The notes under the pieces are model-generated. The model saw only the letters and a program-made list of their open reading frames with translations, was not told the DNA's origin and ran no database searches. From Ruminococcus sp. (GTDB lineage: Bacteria; Bacillota; Clostridia; Lachnospirales; Lachnospiraceae), in assembly GCA_023663085.1 (NCBI GenBank), contig JAMPIB010000030.1, positions 1 through 42,962 on the forward strand: a stretch of 42,962 nucleotides of DNA, written 5' to 3'. The position numbers were made by a program, and so were the translations under genes. This document shows, piece after piece, positions 33,946 through 42,843 of this stretch; within the stretch, counting starts at the first letter, position 1, and each line of letters begins with the position of its first letter.

Positions 33946-34683
33946 TCATACCTTCATAATAGATTCGATCTTATCGCCGCTGATATCCATAGCGTCCATA
34001 ATCGTTTTGCGGCTCATCCCGGTCTCGTTCATCAGTTCCTCCACCGTCACCTTGCGCTGCATCTCCTGCGCAAGTTCTCTGGCCTTATCCGCCACTTTGT
34101 TGACTTTATCGGCAAGTTTCTTATCTTCTTTTTCTTCTCTGGCATTCTCCGCGATCAATTCCTCCATGGCATCCATTATCATTCTGGCAAGCATCCCTTC
34201 GGCCTCCGCGGCATGTTCGAGCGCGCCCAGCATCGTTACGCCCATCGTGAGCGCCACATTCCCCTCGCCGATCAGATCTTCTAAGAAAACGTCCTGCCCC
34301 GCATACAGCTTGGCAATTTCCGCCACCTGCGGCAAAAAGATCTGTATCATCCTCCGCTGTGCGTCTGTATCGCCTGCCATAGCCGAAAGCGTGACCGCCT
34401 CTTTCTCCCCCTCCGATATATCGGAAAATCCCTGTAGCTGCGCCAGATAATCCTCCAGATAGTCTGCTTCCTCGGCGCTCAGATAATCCTCCGGATTTAG
34501 CGCCTCTTCCACACCGATCTTGTGCTGTTTTAAATACTCATATACCATGACAAGCTGCTCATCCCGCAGTTTCAGTTCCCCGAATGCCTCCGCGACCTGC
34601 TCTCTGGAAACACAGTTCCCCTGCTCCTTCGCCAGAGCCCGCAGACGCTCCAAAGCCTGCGCAAATATCCGCTCTCTATCCAT
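33946..34683 (-). CDS. Sigma-70-like protein with degenerate region 2 and no region 4
   Basis: A 245-aa protein built like the first half of a primary sigma factor. Residues 35-58 resemble region 1.1 (LRDEQLVMVYEYLKQHKIGV); 101-148 resemble regions 1.2/2.1 (IFLPQVAEIAKLYAGQDVFL, then DLIGEGNVAL); 195-235 resemble region 3 (VTVEELMNETGMS). Between them, where sigma-70 has the DNA-melting FSTYATWWIRQ, it reads GMLARMIMDAMEEL, so the aromatic residues are lost, and the following stretch is acidic. Region 4 is missing. It could bind core RNA polymerase without promoter recognition. Function unproven. GGAGG precedes the ATG. Confidence 0.75.
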   Translation of the reverse strand: MDRERIFAQALERLRALAKEQGNCVSREQVAEAFGELKLRDEQLVMVYEYLKQHKIGVEEALNPEDYLSAEEADYLEDYLAQLQGFSDISEGEKEAVTLSAMAGDTDAQRRMIQIFLPQVAEIAKLYAGQDVFLEDLIGEGNVALTMGVTMLGALEHAAEAEGMLARMIMDAMEELIAENAREEKEDKKLADKVNKVADKARELAQEMQRKVTVEELMNETGMSRKTIMDAMDISGDKIESIMKV

Positions 34684-34753
34684 TCTTTTCCTCCATCATC
34701 CTTCTCAACCTGCGAGTTTGTGCCGGCCGCCGCAGGGGTCAGCCGATCCTTCT

Positions 34754-35623
34754 TTACACGTTTGGCTTTTTCACATGCGTATGTGTATACAGATGTTCCT
34801 CGCAATACTCATAATTTCCATCGCATTTTGAGCAGAACCGGAACTGCATTTCCGGGCTGTCCACCTCCGTTCGGCCGCAGATGGCGCATTTATGCTTGGT
34901 GATACCGCCGCTGTTGCGCCGGATATCCCGCTTAAATTCCTGCCTGCGGTGTATCTGCTTAGGATTTAGGTGCATCATGCTTCTGGAGGTAAAGAAAAAT
35001 ACCACAAAATTAAATAACGACGCACCAATCGCAAATTTCACAAAGATATCTCCCTGGAAGAAAGAAAAGGCTAACATCACGGCATAGATAATGCCCAGCC
35101 ATTTTACTTTGACCGGGATAAAAAACATCAATAACACGGACTGCTCCGGGAATGTCGCCGCAAATCCTAAAAAGATGGACATATTGATATAATAGGTGCT
35201 GAAATACAGCGAACCTAAGAGAAAATAAGCGTCTTTGCCATACATTGCCAGTGTATCCCGCATGAAAAGATAAGAAAATCCCATCATCAGAAAACTTCCT
35301 GCTATCGTAAAAAGGATACCTTCCAGTATATAGACATTAAAGCGATAAGTTCCCCACGTTCTCTCCAAGGTCGTGCCAATGGAATAATAGAAATACAGCA
35401 TGATCAACGTCAAAATGATATTCGACTCGCCCGGCGGGATCAAAAGCCAGGTTACAAGCCGCCAGACCTGCCCGTGCACGATGGCGTAAGGATTCAGTGT
35501 CAGATAGCCCAATACCGCCGGCGCCAGAAACTGTATCACATATCCTATAACATAACAGCCGATCATAACCGCCGGCAGATTCCGGATCGCGTATTTTCCG
35601 AATTTTTTTTCAAATGATTTCAT
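34754..35623 (-). CDS. Rhomboid-like membrane protein without visible catalytic Ser, plus zinc-ribbon tail
   Basis: A 289-aa protein with six hydrophobic helices and the rhomboid landmark GQVWRLVTWLLIPPG, then YYSIGTTLERTWGTYRFN, as in rhomboid-like proteins. The GxSG motif expected in helix 4 and the His of helix 6 are not found (helix 4 reads YILEGILFTIAGSFLMM; the last helix IGASLFNFVVFF), so it is probably not a protease. The C-terminal 50 residues hold CAICG, CSKCDGNYEYCEEH and HTH, a likely zinc-binding tail. Start 35623 is chosen for its GGGAG site. A 9-bp inverted repeat lies upstream. Confidence 0.75.
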   Translation of the reverse strand: MKSFEKKFGKYAIRNLPAVMIGCYVIGYVIQFLAPAVLGYLTLNPYAIVHGQVWRLVTWLLIPPGESNIILTLIMLYFYYSIGTTLERTWGTYRFNVYILEGILFTIAGSFLMMGFSYLFMRDTLAMYGKDAYFLLGSLYFSTYYINMSIFLGFAATFPEQSVLLMFFIPVKVKWLGIIYAVMLAFSFFQGDIFVKFAIGASLFNFVVFFFTSRSMMHLNPKQIHRRQEFKRDIRRNSGGITKHKCAICGRTEVDSPEMQFRFCSKCDGNYEYCEEHLYTHTHVKKPNV

Positions 35624-35651
35624 AATGATCAATCTCCCATGATTCTTCAGC

Positions 35652-35677
35652 ACTGTAAAAAATTTCCATTTTACAGT
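35652..35677. promoter_or_regulatory. Inverted repeat, candidate operator of the rhomboid-like gene
   Basis: ACTGTAAAA and TTTTACAGT are perfect 9-bp arms separated by 8 bp, 29-54 bp upstream of the 35623 start. On the minus strand the TGTAAA of the arm can serve as a -10, 17 bp after TTCAGT, so a bound protein would block transcription. The binding protein is unknown. The rest of 35678-35813 is AT-rich with nothing I can assign. Confidence 0.45.
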
Positions 35678-35813
35678 ATGTCATTACCAAAAACTGAATA
35701 TATTTTAGCATTCCTTTTTTTAAAAGTAAACGCCGCAAATGCGAAATAAGCAAAAGTCATAAAAATTTAATATTTCCCTCTCAAAATCTTCATAAATTCC
35801 AGAAAAAAGCTGA

Positions 35814-35842
35814 TTGCTTTTTCAAAATGTCTGTCGTATAAT
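35814..35842 (+). promoter_or_regulatory. Predicted promoter of the activase-like gene
   Basis: TTGCTT (35814-35819), 17 bp, TATAAT (35837-35842). It is 46 bp upstream of the ATG at 35889, whose ribosome site is AAAGGAG. A perfect -10 and standard spacing. Confidence 0.75.
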
Positions 35843-35888
35843 GACTTAGCATGTCAGATTGACAAATTTTAAAGGAGTGATATACGAA

Positions 35889-38800
35889 ATGAGTCAGATG
35901 CAGTATACTCTCGGCATTGATATTGGTTCTACTACCGTCAAGATCGCGATCCTGGATGAAAGACACCAGATCCTTTTTTCCGATTATAAAAGACACTTTG
36001 CCAATATCCGGGAGACTTTAGCCGATTTATTGCAAAGCGCTTATGATAAACTGGGAAATATTCCCTTACACCCGATGATCACCGGTTCCGGCGGCCTGAC
36101 ACTGGCCAACCATCTGCAGGTTCCCTTCGTGCAGGAAGTCATCGCGGTATCTACATCTTTACAGGAATTTGCACCCGTTACGGACGTGGCCATCGAACTG
36201 GGCGGCGAAGACGCCAAGATCATCTACTTTGAAGGCGGTAACGTCGAACAGCGTATGAACGGTATCTGCGCCGGCGGTACAGGTTCTTTTATCGACCAGA
36301 TGGCCTCGCTTTTACAGACCGACGCCTCCGGCTTAAATGAATACGCCAGAAATTATCATTCATTATACACGATAGCGGCCAGATGCGGCGTCTTCGCCAA
36401 ATCCGATATCCAGCCGCTCATCAACGAAGGAGCGACCAAAGAAGACCTTTCCGCTTCTATTTTTCAGGCGGTCGTCAACCAGACCATCAGCGGTCTGGCC
36501 TGCGGCAAGCCAATCCGCGGACATGTCGCCTTCCTCGGCGGCCCGCTGCACTTTTTATCCGAGTTAAAACAATCCTTTATCCGCACGTTAAAACTGGATG
36601 ACGAGCACATCATTGACACGGAAAATTCGCACTTATTCGCCGCCATCGGTTCCGCTTTAAACGCCAAAGAAAACACCTGTTATTCCATGCAGGAAATGGT
36701 AGATAAACTCTCTTCGGATATCAAGATGGAATTTGAAGTAGAACGTATGGAGCCTCTATTTGCCTCCAAAAAAGAATACGACGAGTTCGTGGAACGACAT
36801 TCGACACATCATGTAAAGACCGCCGATCTGGCCTCCTACCGCGGCAGATGTTTCCTCGGTATCGACGCCGGGAGCACCACGACAAAGACCGCACTTGTCG
36901 GCGAAGACGGCTCTTTACTTTATTCGTTTTACAGCAGTAACGACGGCAGTCCGTTAAAGACGGCCATCCGCTCCATTCAGGAAATCTACGCACTCTTACC
37001 GGAAGGGGCAAGGATCGTCCGCTCCTGCTCTACCGGATACGGCGAGGCTCTTATGAAGGCCGCTTTCTTATTAGACGACGGCGAAGTAGAGACGGTTGCC
37101 CATTACAACGCGGCCGCTTTCTTTGACCCCGCGGTAGACTGCATTCTGGATATCGGCGGGCAGGATATGAAATGTATCAAGATCAAGAACCAGACGGTAG
37201 ACAGCGTACAGCTTAACGAAGCCTGCTCTTCCGGCTGCGGTTCTTTTATCGAGACTTTTGCCAAATCCTTAAATTACAGCGTACAGGATTTTGCGCGCGC
37301 CGCACTTTTTGCAAAGCATCCAATTGACCTCGGTACGAGATGTACGGTATTCATGAACTCCAAGGTGAAGCAGGCGCAGAAAGAGGGCGCGGACGTCTCC
37401 GATATCTCCGCGGGCCTTGCTTATTCCGTTATCAAAAACGCTCTGTTTAAAGTCATCAAAGTATCAGATGCCTCGGAACTGGGCAAAAATATCGTCGTAC
37501 AGGGCGGCACATTCTATAACGACGCCGTACTGCGCAGTTTTGAAAAAATTGCCGACTGTCAGGCCATCCGACCGGATATTGCCGGTATCATGGGCGCTTT
37601 CGGCGCAGCGCTCATCGCCAGAAATAATTACCGCGAAGGGTATCAGACGACCATGCTTTCCATTGACAAGATCAATACGCTGCAATTTGAGACCAGCATG
37701 GCCAAATGTAAAGGATGTACGAACAACTGCCGTCTCACCATTAACAAATTTACGGGCGGACGACAGTATATTTCCGGAAACCGCTGCGAACGCGGCCTCG
37801 GCAAAGCCAAAAAAGAAAACCATGTACCGAACTTATTCGATTATAAATTAAAAAGACTCTTCTCCTACGAACCCCTGACCGCTGACGAAGCGCCCAGAGG
37901 CAGCGTCGGTATTCCCAGAGTCCTAAATATGTATGAAAATTATCCCTTCTGGTTTACCTTTTTTAACAGACTCGGCTACCGCGTCATCCTCTCACCGAGC
38001 TCTAACCGTAAAATTTACGAACTTGGTATTGAGTCGATCCCCAGCGAATCCGAATGCTACCCCGCCAAGCTGGCGCACGGCCATGTGACATGGTTGATCA
38101 AACAGGGTGTGGACTTTATTTTCTATCCTGCGCTCTTTTATGAAAGAGATGAGTTCCCGGAGGCCAACGACCACTATAACTGTCCGATCGTCACCTCCTA
38201 CTCGGAAAACATCAAAAATAACGTAGAAGAGATCGGCCGCGGCGAAGTCGTTTTCCGTAATCCTTTTCTGTCATTCAAAGACCTGCATACCGTTACGGAC
38301 GCTCTGACCAAAGAGTTTAGCGAACTTCCAATAACAGATGTTATGGATGCCTGCGAAGCCGCATGGAAAGAACTGGAAAACGCCAGAAACGATATGCGCA
38401 TAAAAGGCGAAGAAGTCCTTGCCTATATGGAAAAAAATCATAAACGCGGCATTGTACTCGCCGGACGCCCTTACCATGTCGATCCGGAGATCAACCACGG
38501 TATCCCGGAACTGATCAACTCCTATGATATCGCTGTTTTGACAGAAGACTCCGTATCGCATCTGGCCTCTCCGGAACGGCCGCTTATCGTCTCCGACCAG
38601 TGGATGTACCACTCCCGCTTATATGCGGCGGCCAGCTATGTGAAAACACGCGAGGACTTAGACCTGATACAGCTTAATTCCTTCGGCTGCGGCTTAGATG
38701 CCGTGACCACCGATCAGGTTAATGATATTTTATCCGGTTCCGATAAGATTTATACCTGCTTAAAGATTGACGAAGTCAACAACCTGGGCGCGGCCAGAAT

Positions 38801-40127
38801 CCGCATCCGTTCCCTCCTCTCCGCCATCAAGGTCAGGGAAGAGCAGAACAAGAAACGCGTGATCCATTCCAGCGCCATCGAGAAAAAAGCCTTTACGGAA
38901 GAGATGCGCAAAAGCTATACGATACTCTGCCCGCAGATGTCTCCCGTGCATTTCGACGTTATGCAGGCGGCTTTCTGCGCATGCGGCTATAACTTTGAAG
39001 TACTCGATAACGATAACAGACGCGCCGTCGATGTCGGCTTAAAATACGTAAATAATGACGCATGTTATCCTTCCCTGATGGTCGTAGGACAGATCATGGA
39101 CGCTCTGCTTTCCGGCAAATACGACGTCAATAAAGTCGCCATCATCATGACGCAGACCGGCGGCGGCTGTAGAGCCACGAACTATGTCGGTTTTATCAGA
39201 AGAGCGCTGGAAAAAGCCGGTATGCCGCAGGTTCCCGTTATTTCCCTGAATCTGGCAGGCATCGAAAGCAACCCGGGATTCCATTTAAACGCCGATATGC
39301 TGATACGAGCCGCTTACAGCGCCCTGTTCGGGGATATCTTCATGCGCTGCATCTACCGTATGCGCCCTTATGAAAAAGAGGCCGGTTCCGTAGACGCCGT
39401 ACACCAGAAATGGCTGGAAAAATGCCGTAAATTTGTATCGGCCAGACATATGAACTACTTTACATTCCGTAAAATGTGTAAAGAGATGATAAAAGAATTT
39501 GACGCTATTCCCATCACGGATGAAAGAAAACCCCGTGTCGGCATCGTTGGTGAAATTCTTGTCAAATTTGCACCCGCCGCCAATAATTATCTGGTCAACC
39601 TTCTCGAATCGGAAGGCGCCGAAGCAGTCGTTCCCGATCTGATGGATTTTATGCTCTACTGCTTCTATAATCAGATTTATAAAGCACAATATCTGGGCAA
39701 GAGCCAGAAAGCCTCCACGATCTCCAGACTCGGCATCTGGGCCATCGAGAAATTACGCGCTCCGGCCGTAAAAGCCTTTGAAAAGAGCGTTCACTTTGAT
39801 GCGCCGACCAGTATTTATAAACTCGTGGAATATGCCAAACCGATCGTCAATATCGGCAACCAGACGGGCGAAGGCTGGTTTTTGACCGGAGAAATGGTGG
39901 AACTTATCCATAGCGGCGTCAACAATATCGTCTGCACACAGCCCTTTGGCTGTCTGCCCAACCATGTCGTCGGTAAGGGCGTTATCAAAGAACTGCGAAA
40001 ACAGTATCCGCTCTCCAATATCGTGGCCATTGACTACGACCCCGGAGCCAGCGAAGTCAATCAGCTAAACAGAATCAAACTGATGCTCTCCACAGCACAG
40101 AAAAACCTGAAAAAACAAATCAGCTAA
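35889..40127 (+). CDS. Tandem acyl-CoA dehydratase activase-like protein, 1,412 aa
   Basis: A cytoplasmic protein of the 2-hydroxyacyl-CoA dehydratase activase/BcrAD-BadFG family. First ASKHA ATPase: [14 protein letters not shown] with Cys127 ([11 protein letters not shown]) and Cys166 ([11 protein letters not shown]), the same numbers as the cluster Cys of HgdC. Second ASKHA (about 320-580): [39 protein letters not shown]. Then a Cys-rich link ([13 protein letters not shown]), DUF2229 (about 680-900) and an HgdB-like region ([18 protein letters not shown]) to the end. No dehydratase genes lie nearby. The domain order is typical of the large members of the family, whose reaction is unknown; the start at 35889 is set by AAAGGAG. 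Confidence 0.88.
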   Translation: MSQMQYTLGIDIGSTTVKIAILDERHQILFSDYKRHFANIRETLADLLQSAYDKLGNIPLHPMITGSGGLTLANHLQVPFVQEVIAVSTSLQEFAPVTDVAIELGGEDAKIIYFEGGNVEQRMNGICAGGTGSFIDQMASLLQTDASGLNEYARNYHSLYTIAARCGVFAKSDIQPLINEGATKEDLSASIFQAVVNQTISGLACGKPIRGHVAFLGGPLHFLSELKQSFIRTLKLDDEHIIDTENSHLFAAIGSALNAKENTCYSMQEMVDKLSSDIKMEFEVERMEPLFASKKEYDEFVERHSTHHVKTADLASYRGRCFLGIDAGSTTTKTALVGEDGSLLYSFYSSNDGSPLKTAIRSIQEIYALLPEGARIVRSCSTGYGEALMKAAFLLDDGEVETVAHYNAAAFFDPAVDCILDIGGQDMKCIKIKNQTVDSVQLNEACSSGCGSFIETFAKSLNYSVQDFARAALFAKHPIDLGTRCTVFMNSKVKQAQKEGADVSDISAGLAYSVIKNALFKVIKVSDASELGKNIVVQGGTFYNDAVLRSFEKIADCQAIRPDIAGIMGAFGAALIARNNYREGYQTTMLSIDKINTLQFETSMAKCKGCTNNCRLTINKFTGGRQYISGNRCERGLGKAKKENHVPNLFDYKLKRLFSYEPLTADEAPRGSVGIPRVLNMYENYPFWFTFFNRLGYRVILSPSSNRKIYELGIESIPSESECYPAKLAHGHVTWLIKQGVDFIFYPALFYERDEFPEANDHYNCPIVTSYSENIKNNVEEIGRGEVVFRNPFLSFKDLHTVTDALTKEFSELPITDVMDACEAAWKELENARNDMRIKGEEVLAYMEKNHKRGIVLAGRPYHVDPEINHGIPELINSYDIAVLTEDSVSHLASPERPLIVSDQWMYHSRLYAAASYVKTREDLDLIQLNSFGCGLDAVTTDQVNDILSGSDKIYTCLKIDEVNNLGAARIRIRSLLSAIKVREEQNKKRVIHSSAIEKKAFTEEMRKSYTILCPQMSPVHFDVMQAAFCACGYNFEVLDNDNRRAVDVGLKYVNNDACYPSLMVVGQIMDALLSGKYDVNKVAIIMTQTGGGCRATNYVGFIRRALEKAGMPQVPVISLNLAGIESNPGFHLNADMLIRAAYSALFGDIFMRCIYRMRPYEKEAGSVDAVHQKWLEKCRKFVSARHMNYFTFRKMCKEMIKEFDAIPITDERKPRVGIVGEILVKFAPAANNYLVNLLESEGAEAVVPDLMDFMLYCFYNQIYKAQYLGKSQKASTISRLGIWAIEKLRAPAVKAFEKSVHFDAPTSIYKLVEYAKPIVNIGNQTGEGWFLTGEMVELIHSGVNNIVCTQPFGCLPNHVVGKGVIKELRKQYPLSNIVAIDYDPGASEVNQLNRIKLMLSTAQKNLKKQIS

Positions 40128-40132
40128 GGTAT

Positions 40133-40180
40133 CAAAAAAGCAGATGTGTCCGCCTCTTTGCAGGTCACATCTGCTTTCTT
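40133..40180. terminator. Bidirectional terminator between the activase-like and DUF6472 genes
   Basis: AAGCAGATGTG (40138-40148) and CACATCTGCTT (40166-40176) pair over 11 bp. An A-run precedes and a T-rich stretch follows, so it can end transcripts from both sides. Confidence 0.8.
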
Positions 40181-40341
40181 ACTATCCTGTATTCATCATC
40201 CTGCTGATAAAACGAACATTCAAAATTCCCGCCGCGCAGAAACCGGCTCATATCATCCTCGTCCAGATCTACCATACAGACATAACATTCATAATCCTCA
40301 TCATAAACATAATTGCTGCAGGTGTCGCAACTGCTGCCCAT
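40165..40341 (-). CDS. DUF6472-like small Cys protein, 58 aa
   Basis: A 58-residue protein with CDTCSNYVYDEDYECYVCMVDLDEDDM, split here by its CxxC...CxxC spacing, a likely zinc or redox site, and a conserved C-terminal FECSFYQQDDEYRIVRKQ. It matches the DUF6472 family known mainly from Lachnospiraceae. Function unknown. Start 40341: GGGGGA lies 6 nt ahead; an ATG at 40386 overlaps the upstream gene. Together with the 96-aa gene it forms a two-gene minus-strand unit. Confidence 0.75.
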   Translation of the reverse strand: MGSSCDTCSNYVYDEDYECYVCMVDLDEDDMSRFLRGGNFECSFYQQDDEYRIVRKQM

Positions 40342-40366
40342 AAAAATCCCCCATTCTTCCTGCGCA

Positions 40367-40657
40367 TTAATAAAAAGTCTTGTCAAACTTGCGGTTGATA
40401 AACTTCACCTTGCCGTTTTCTTCTTCCATTAGCGATTGTATCGCGGCTTCCGCAGCCTCTTTCTGCAACTGGTTCACACAGAATACACAAGTGCCGAATT
40501 TATCTCTGGAAAAAAGACCCGGCTTCTCCCATTTTACATAATAGGATACCCTGTTTTTCAATAGAAGTTTTTCAACCTTTTCTTTCGTCGTTATGTCAGT
40601 GACCTGACACCATTCTAATTCATTGTGTACTTTCACTTTCTGATATGCTGTTTCCAT
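40367..40657 (-). CDS. Unknown protein, 96 aa, DUF2007-like layout
   Basis: Not confidently recognised. It reads like a DUF2007-type signalling fold: TKEKVEKLLLKNRVSYYVKW (helix then strand), CVFCVNQLQKEAAEAAIQSL (strand then helix). Three cysteines, no signal. Start 40657 (METAYQKVKV) is chosen for GAGGT 7 nt ahead, although the frame stays open to 40918. It precedes the DUF6472 gene and diverges from metA. Confidence 0.6.
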   Translation of the reverse strand: METAYQKVKVHNELEWCQVTDITTKEKVEKLLLKNRVSYYVKWEKPGLFSRDKFGTCVFCVNQLQKEAAEAAIQSLMEEENGKVKFINRKFDKTFY

Positions 40658-40736
40658 CCTCAATACCTCATAAGTAAAATTTCTGACTAAAATAATGCCT
40701 GTTTTATTATATCGCTTTTTGAACGATTGTGCAACC

Positions 40737-40765
40737 TTGCAGAACAGTCGATTTTGTGTTATCTT
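40737..40765 (+). promoter_or_regulatory. Predicted metA promoter
   Basis: TTGCAG (40737-40742), 17 bp, TATCTT (40760-40765). The leader of about 57 nt holds a GTCCGT/ACGGAC hairpin (40786-40810) just before the GGAGG site. No SAM riboswitch or T-box core is visible in this short leader. Confidence 0.6.
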
Positions 40766-40828
40766 TATATGGTTGAGTTCAGAATGTCCGTATCGGAATT
40801 TCAAACGGACAGAAATGGAGGTTTTATC

Positions 40829-41746
40829 ATGCCAATTAAAATACAGGATTCCCTTCCTGCCAGAGCCACGCTGGAAGGCGAAAATATTTTCGTTATGACT
40901 GAATACCGGGCGATCCATCAGGATATCCGCCCGCTTAACGTATTGATTCTAAATCTTATGCCGACAAAAATCGTCACAGAGACGCAGCTTCTTCGCAAAC
41001 TCTCCAACTCGCCCTTACAGGTCGCGGTCGAGTTTTTGCAGACGACAAGCTACGTTCCGCAGCATACCGATTCCAATCATTTACAGTCGTTCTATACCAC
41101 TTTTGACCAGATAAAAGACCGTAAATTCGATGGTATGATCATCACCGGAGCGCCGCTCGATTACGTCAGATTTGAAGACGTCACCTACTGGAAAGAACTG
41201 TGCGCCATCATGGAATGGGGCAAAACACATGTACATTGCACCTTACATTTATGTTGGGCAGCTTTCGCCGGATTATACTATCTCTACGGCCTAAACCGCT
41301 ACGATATGGAGGAAAAACTTTCCGGCGTCTATGCGCATAGAGTACTAAAAAAGACTTCGCCGCTCTTCCGCGGGTTTGATGATATATTCTACGCGCCGCA
41401 GTCGCGCGCAATGGGAATCGACGCCGATCTGATCACCGCCGTTCCCGAACTGGAACTTATGGCCACCTCAGACGAAGCGGGCGTCACTATTGTAAAAACG
41501 ACGGACAGCCGACACCTTTTCGTCACCTGCCACCCGGAGTACGATTCGGATACGCTGGCCAAAGAATATTACAGGGATCTGGAAAAAGGGTTGAACCCGA
41601 AGATTCCGGCTAATTACTTTCCTGATGATGATCCTTCCAAAGCGCCGATCGTCAACTGGCGCTCTACCGGGCAGCTGCTGTATTCTAATTGGCTGAATTA
41701 CTATGTGTATCAGACGACGCCGTATGATATACGGAGTATTGAATGA
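40829..41746 (+). CDS. metA: Homoserine O-acyltransferase (MetA family)
   Basis: Acylates L-homoserine at the start of methionine synthesis. The 305-aa protein matches E. coli MetA from end to end: MPIKIQDSLPA, EIRPLKVLILNLMP-like (IRPLNVLILNLMP), catalytic Cys142 in TLHLCWAAFAG, VTCHPEYD with the catalytic His and Glu, and NWLNYYVYQTTPYDIR. Residue 111, which sets succinyl-CoA (Gly) versus acetyl-CoA (Glu) use, is Asp here (TGAPLDYV), so acetyl-CoA is the more likely donor. GGAGG lies 7 nt before the ATG. It stands alone with its own promoter and terminator. Confidence 0.95.
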   Translation: MPIKIQDSLPARATLEGENIFVMTEYRAIHQDIRPLNVLILNLMPTKIVTETQLLRKLSNSPLQVAVEFLQTTSYVPQHTDSNHLQSFYTTFDQIKDRKFDGMIITGAPLDYVRFEDVTYWKELCAIMEWGKTHVHCTLHLCWAAFAGLYYLYGLNRYDMEEKLSGVYAHRVLKKTSPLFRGFDDIFYAPQSRAMGIDADLITAVPELELMATSDEAGVTIVKTTDSRHLFVTCHPEYDSDTLAKEYYRDLEKGLNPKIPANYFPDDDPSKAPIVNWRSTGQLLYSNWLNYYVYQTTPYDIRSIE

Positions 41747-41845
41747 AAACCTAGGTTTTATGCTGTTTACAGCAATTTTAGATTTTTACGAATCTTCACA
41801 TAACTTCACGAGATTTGTATCTACATTTATTAAAATATTCTATAC

Positions 41846-41891
41846 AACAAAAGAGTGTCTAAACTGTTTTTCAGTCAGGACACTCTTTTTT
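41846..41891. terminator. Terminator after metA, also facing the Rpn remnant
   Basis: AAAGAGTGTC (41850-41859) and GACACTCTTT (41879-41888) form a 10-bp stem followed by a T run on the plus strand and an A-rich tract on the other side. A 14-bp perfect palindrome AAAACCTAGGTTTT (41746-41759) lies just after the metA stop codon. Confidence 0.8.
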
Positions 41892-41908
41892 GTATTACAA
41901 TACCAATT

Positions 41909-42222
41909 TTACACAGTCTGTTTTCCAAACCTTAACAGATATTCCTGAGCCGTCTGTAAAGAAAGTTCCAATTTATCCTGTAACCTTTCCAAGATATCAC
42001 TCTCCGAAAGACTAAACTCAAATCCCATTTCAATGATTTCTTCTGCTCTGCCCTTTTCTATATTTTCCTGATCCCGCATTAATAACGTCATATATTCATG
42101 CCTCCATTCCCTGTTCTTCTTCGCCTGTTTTACGGCTTCTTCCAATCTCCTGACAAAATCGTCCTCCGGCTCTTGCCCTGCCACATAATCCAAAAATGCC
42201 TTTAATTTTTTACTTAGTTTCT
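41909..42222 (-). pseudogene. 5'-truncated Rpn family nuclease/transposase-like remnant
   Basis: The frame is open from 42222 (KLSKKLKAFLDYVAGQEPED...) to the stop at 41909 with no good start codon; a TTG at 42193 is the only in-frame candidate. The sequence DDFVRRLEEAVKQAKKNREW, RHEYMTLLMRDQEN, EKGRAEEIIEMGFEF matches the C-terminal third of Rpn/PD-(D/E)XK recombination-promoting nucleases, whose full length is about 290-320 aa. The nuclease domain is missing: a TAG stop lies just upstream. It is a genome remnant next to the AT-rich patch. Confidence 0.7.
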
Positions 42223-42365
42223 AATTATATTATAAAAGTCTCCTCTTAAAATACAATAAATTTATGCCGATAAACTGTGATATTAGACTTATGAAATTAA
42301 ATAATAATAGTTATTAAAACAAAACTCTTTTCTCCAATAATAGGTAGTGTAGTAATGGTGTAAAT

Positions 42366-42518
42366 GTGAATAACGAATTTTCATTAAGCAAAGATACTCC
42401 AAACGTAACTATACAAACGACAGAAAACGGAGAATCCATAACTAAAGAGTATATAATTGCAGGAAAGAAATTTAAAAAGTTGGAAGAAGAGGTACAATCT
42501 ACTCTTTTGGCTTGCTAA
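42366..42518 (+). CDS. Small ORF, 50 aa, unknown
   Basis: A GTG-start frame beginning NNEFSLSKDTPNVTIQTT and ending KKFKKLEEEVQSTLLAC. Upstream GGTG is a poor ribosome site. The layout (a short polar start, a EYIIAGKKF strand, then a helix) resembles small proteins carried by mobile elements, but I cannot place it. It precedes the 85-aa ORF by 21 bp. AT-rich, unlike the rest of the window. Confidence 0.4.
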   Translation: MNNEFSLSKDTPNVTIQTTENGESITKEYIIAGKKFKKLEEEVQSTLLAC

Positions 42519-42539
42519 AATAATATTTGAGGTGAAGTA

Positions 42540-42797
42540 ATGGACAATTTAAAAAACACCAATACATATTACGAAGGAAAAATTATAAATATGTTTGATT
42601 TTTTAAAAAATAAGAATACTCATAAAAAAAAGGATGAAGTAGATAATTTATCATTAAAAACTGAGATAGATAATTTATCATTAAAAATTGAAGATATAAA
42701 TCAAAAGATAGATAGTATTTTCAAAGAAATAGATAAAAAAATGAGACCGTTTCAAGTTTTGTGTAAACTCAAAAACCGATATAAGATATGTGAATAG
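42540..42797 (+). CDS. Small coiled-coil protein, 85 aa, unknown
   Basis: Not recognised. It is Lys/Asn/Ile-rich, with two near-copies of the block DNLSLK (KTEIDNLSLKIEDINQKID), which form a coiled coil. GAGGTG lies 5-6 nt before the ATG, so it is probably translated. It ends MRPFQVLCKLKNRYKICE. A strong promoter on the opposite strand points at it from 42844-42871. Confidence 0.5.
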   Translation: MDNLKNTNTYYEGKIINMFDFLKNKNTHKKKDEVDNLSLKTEIDNLSLKIEDINQKIDSIFKEIDKKMRPFQVLCKLKNRYKICE

Positions 42798-42802
42798 TTA
42801 CT

Positions 42803-42838
42803 TAAGGGCGGATGCCGATTTGCGGCTTTCCGCCCTTA
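42803..42838. terminator. Strong GC-rich hairpin after the 85-aa ORF
   Basis: TAAGGGCGG (42803-42811) and CCGCCCTTA (42830-42838) form a 9-bp stem, with an inner GCCG/CGGC stem. For the plus-strand ORF it could act as a terminator, although only a weak T tract follows. For the minus-strand promoter it would be the 5' end of the transcript. Confidence 0.55.
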
Positions 42839-42843
42839 TCTGC

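Noticed and set aside
37417-37851. 144-aa frame inside the activase gene on the plus strand
   Set aside because: Out-of-frame shadow within a conserved domain, with no ribosome site.
40660-40828. SAM riboswitch or T-box ahead of metA
   Set aside because: The leader after the predicted promoter is only about 57 nt and shows only one small hairpin.
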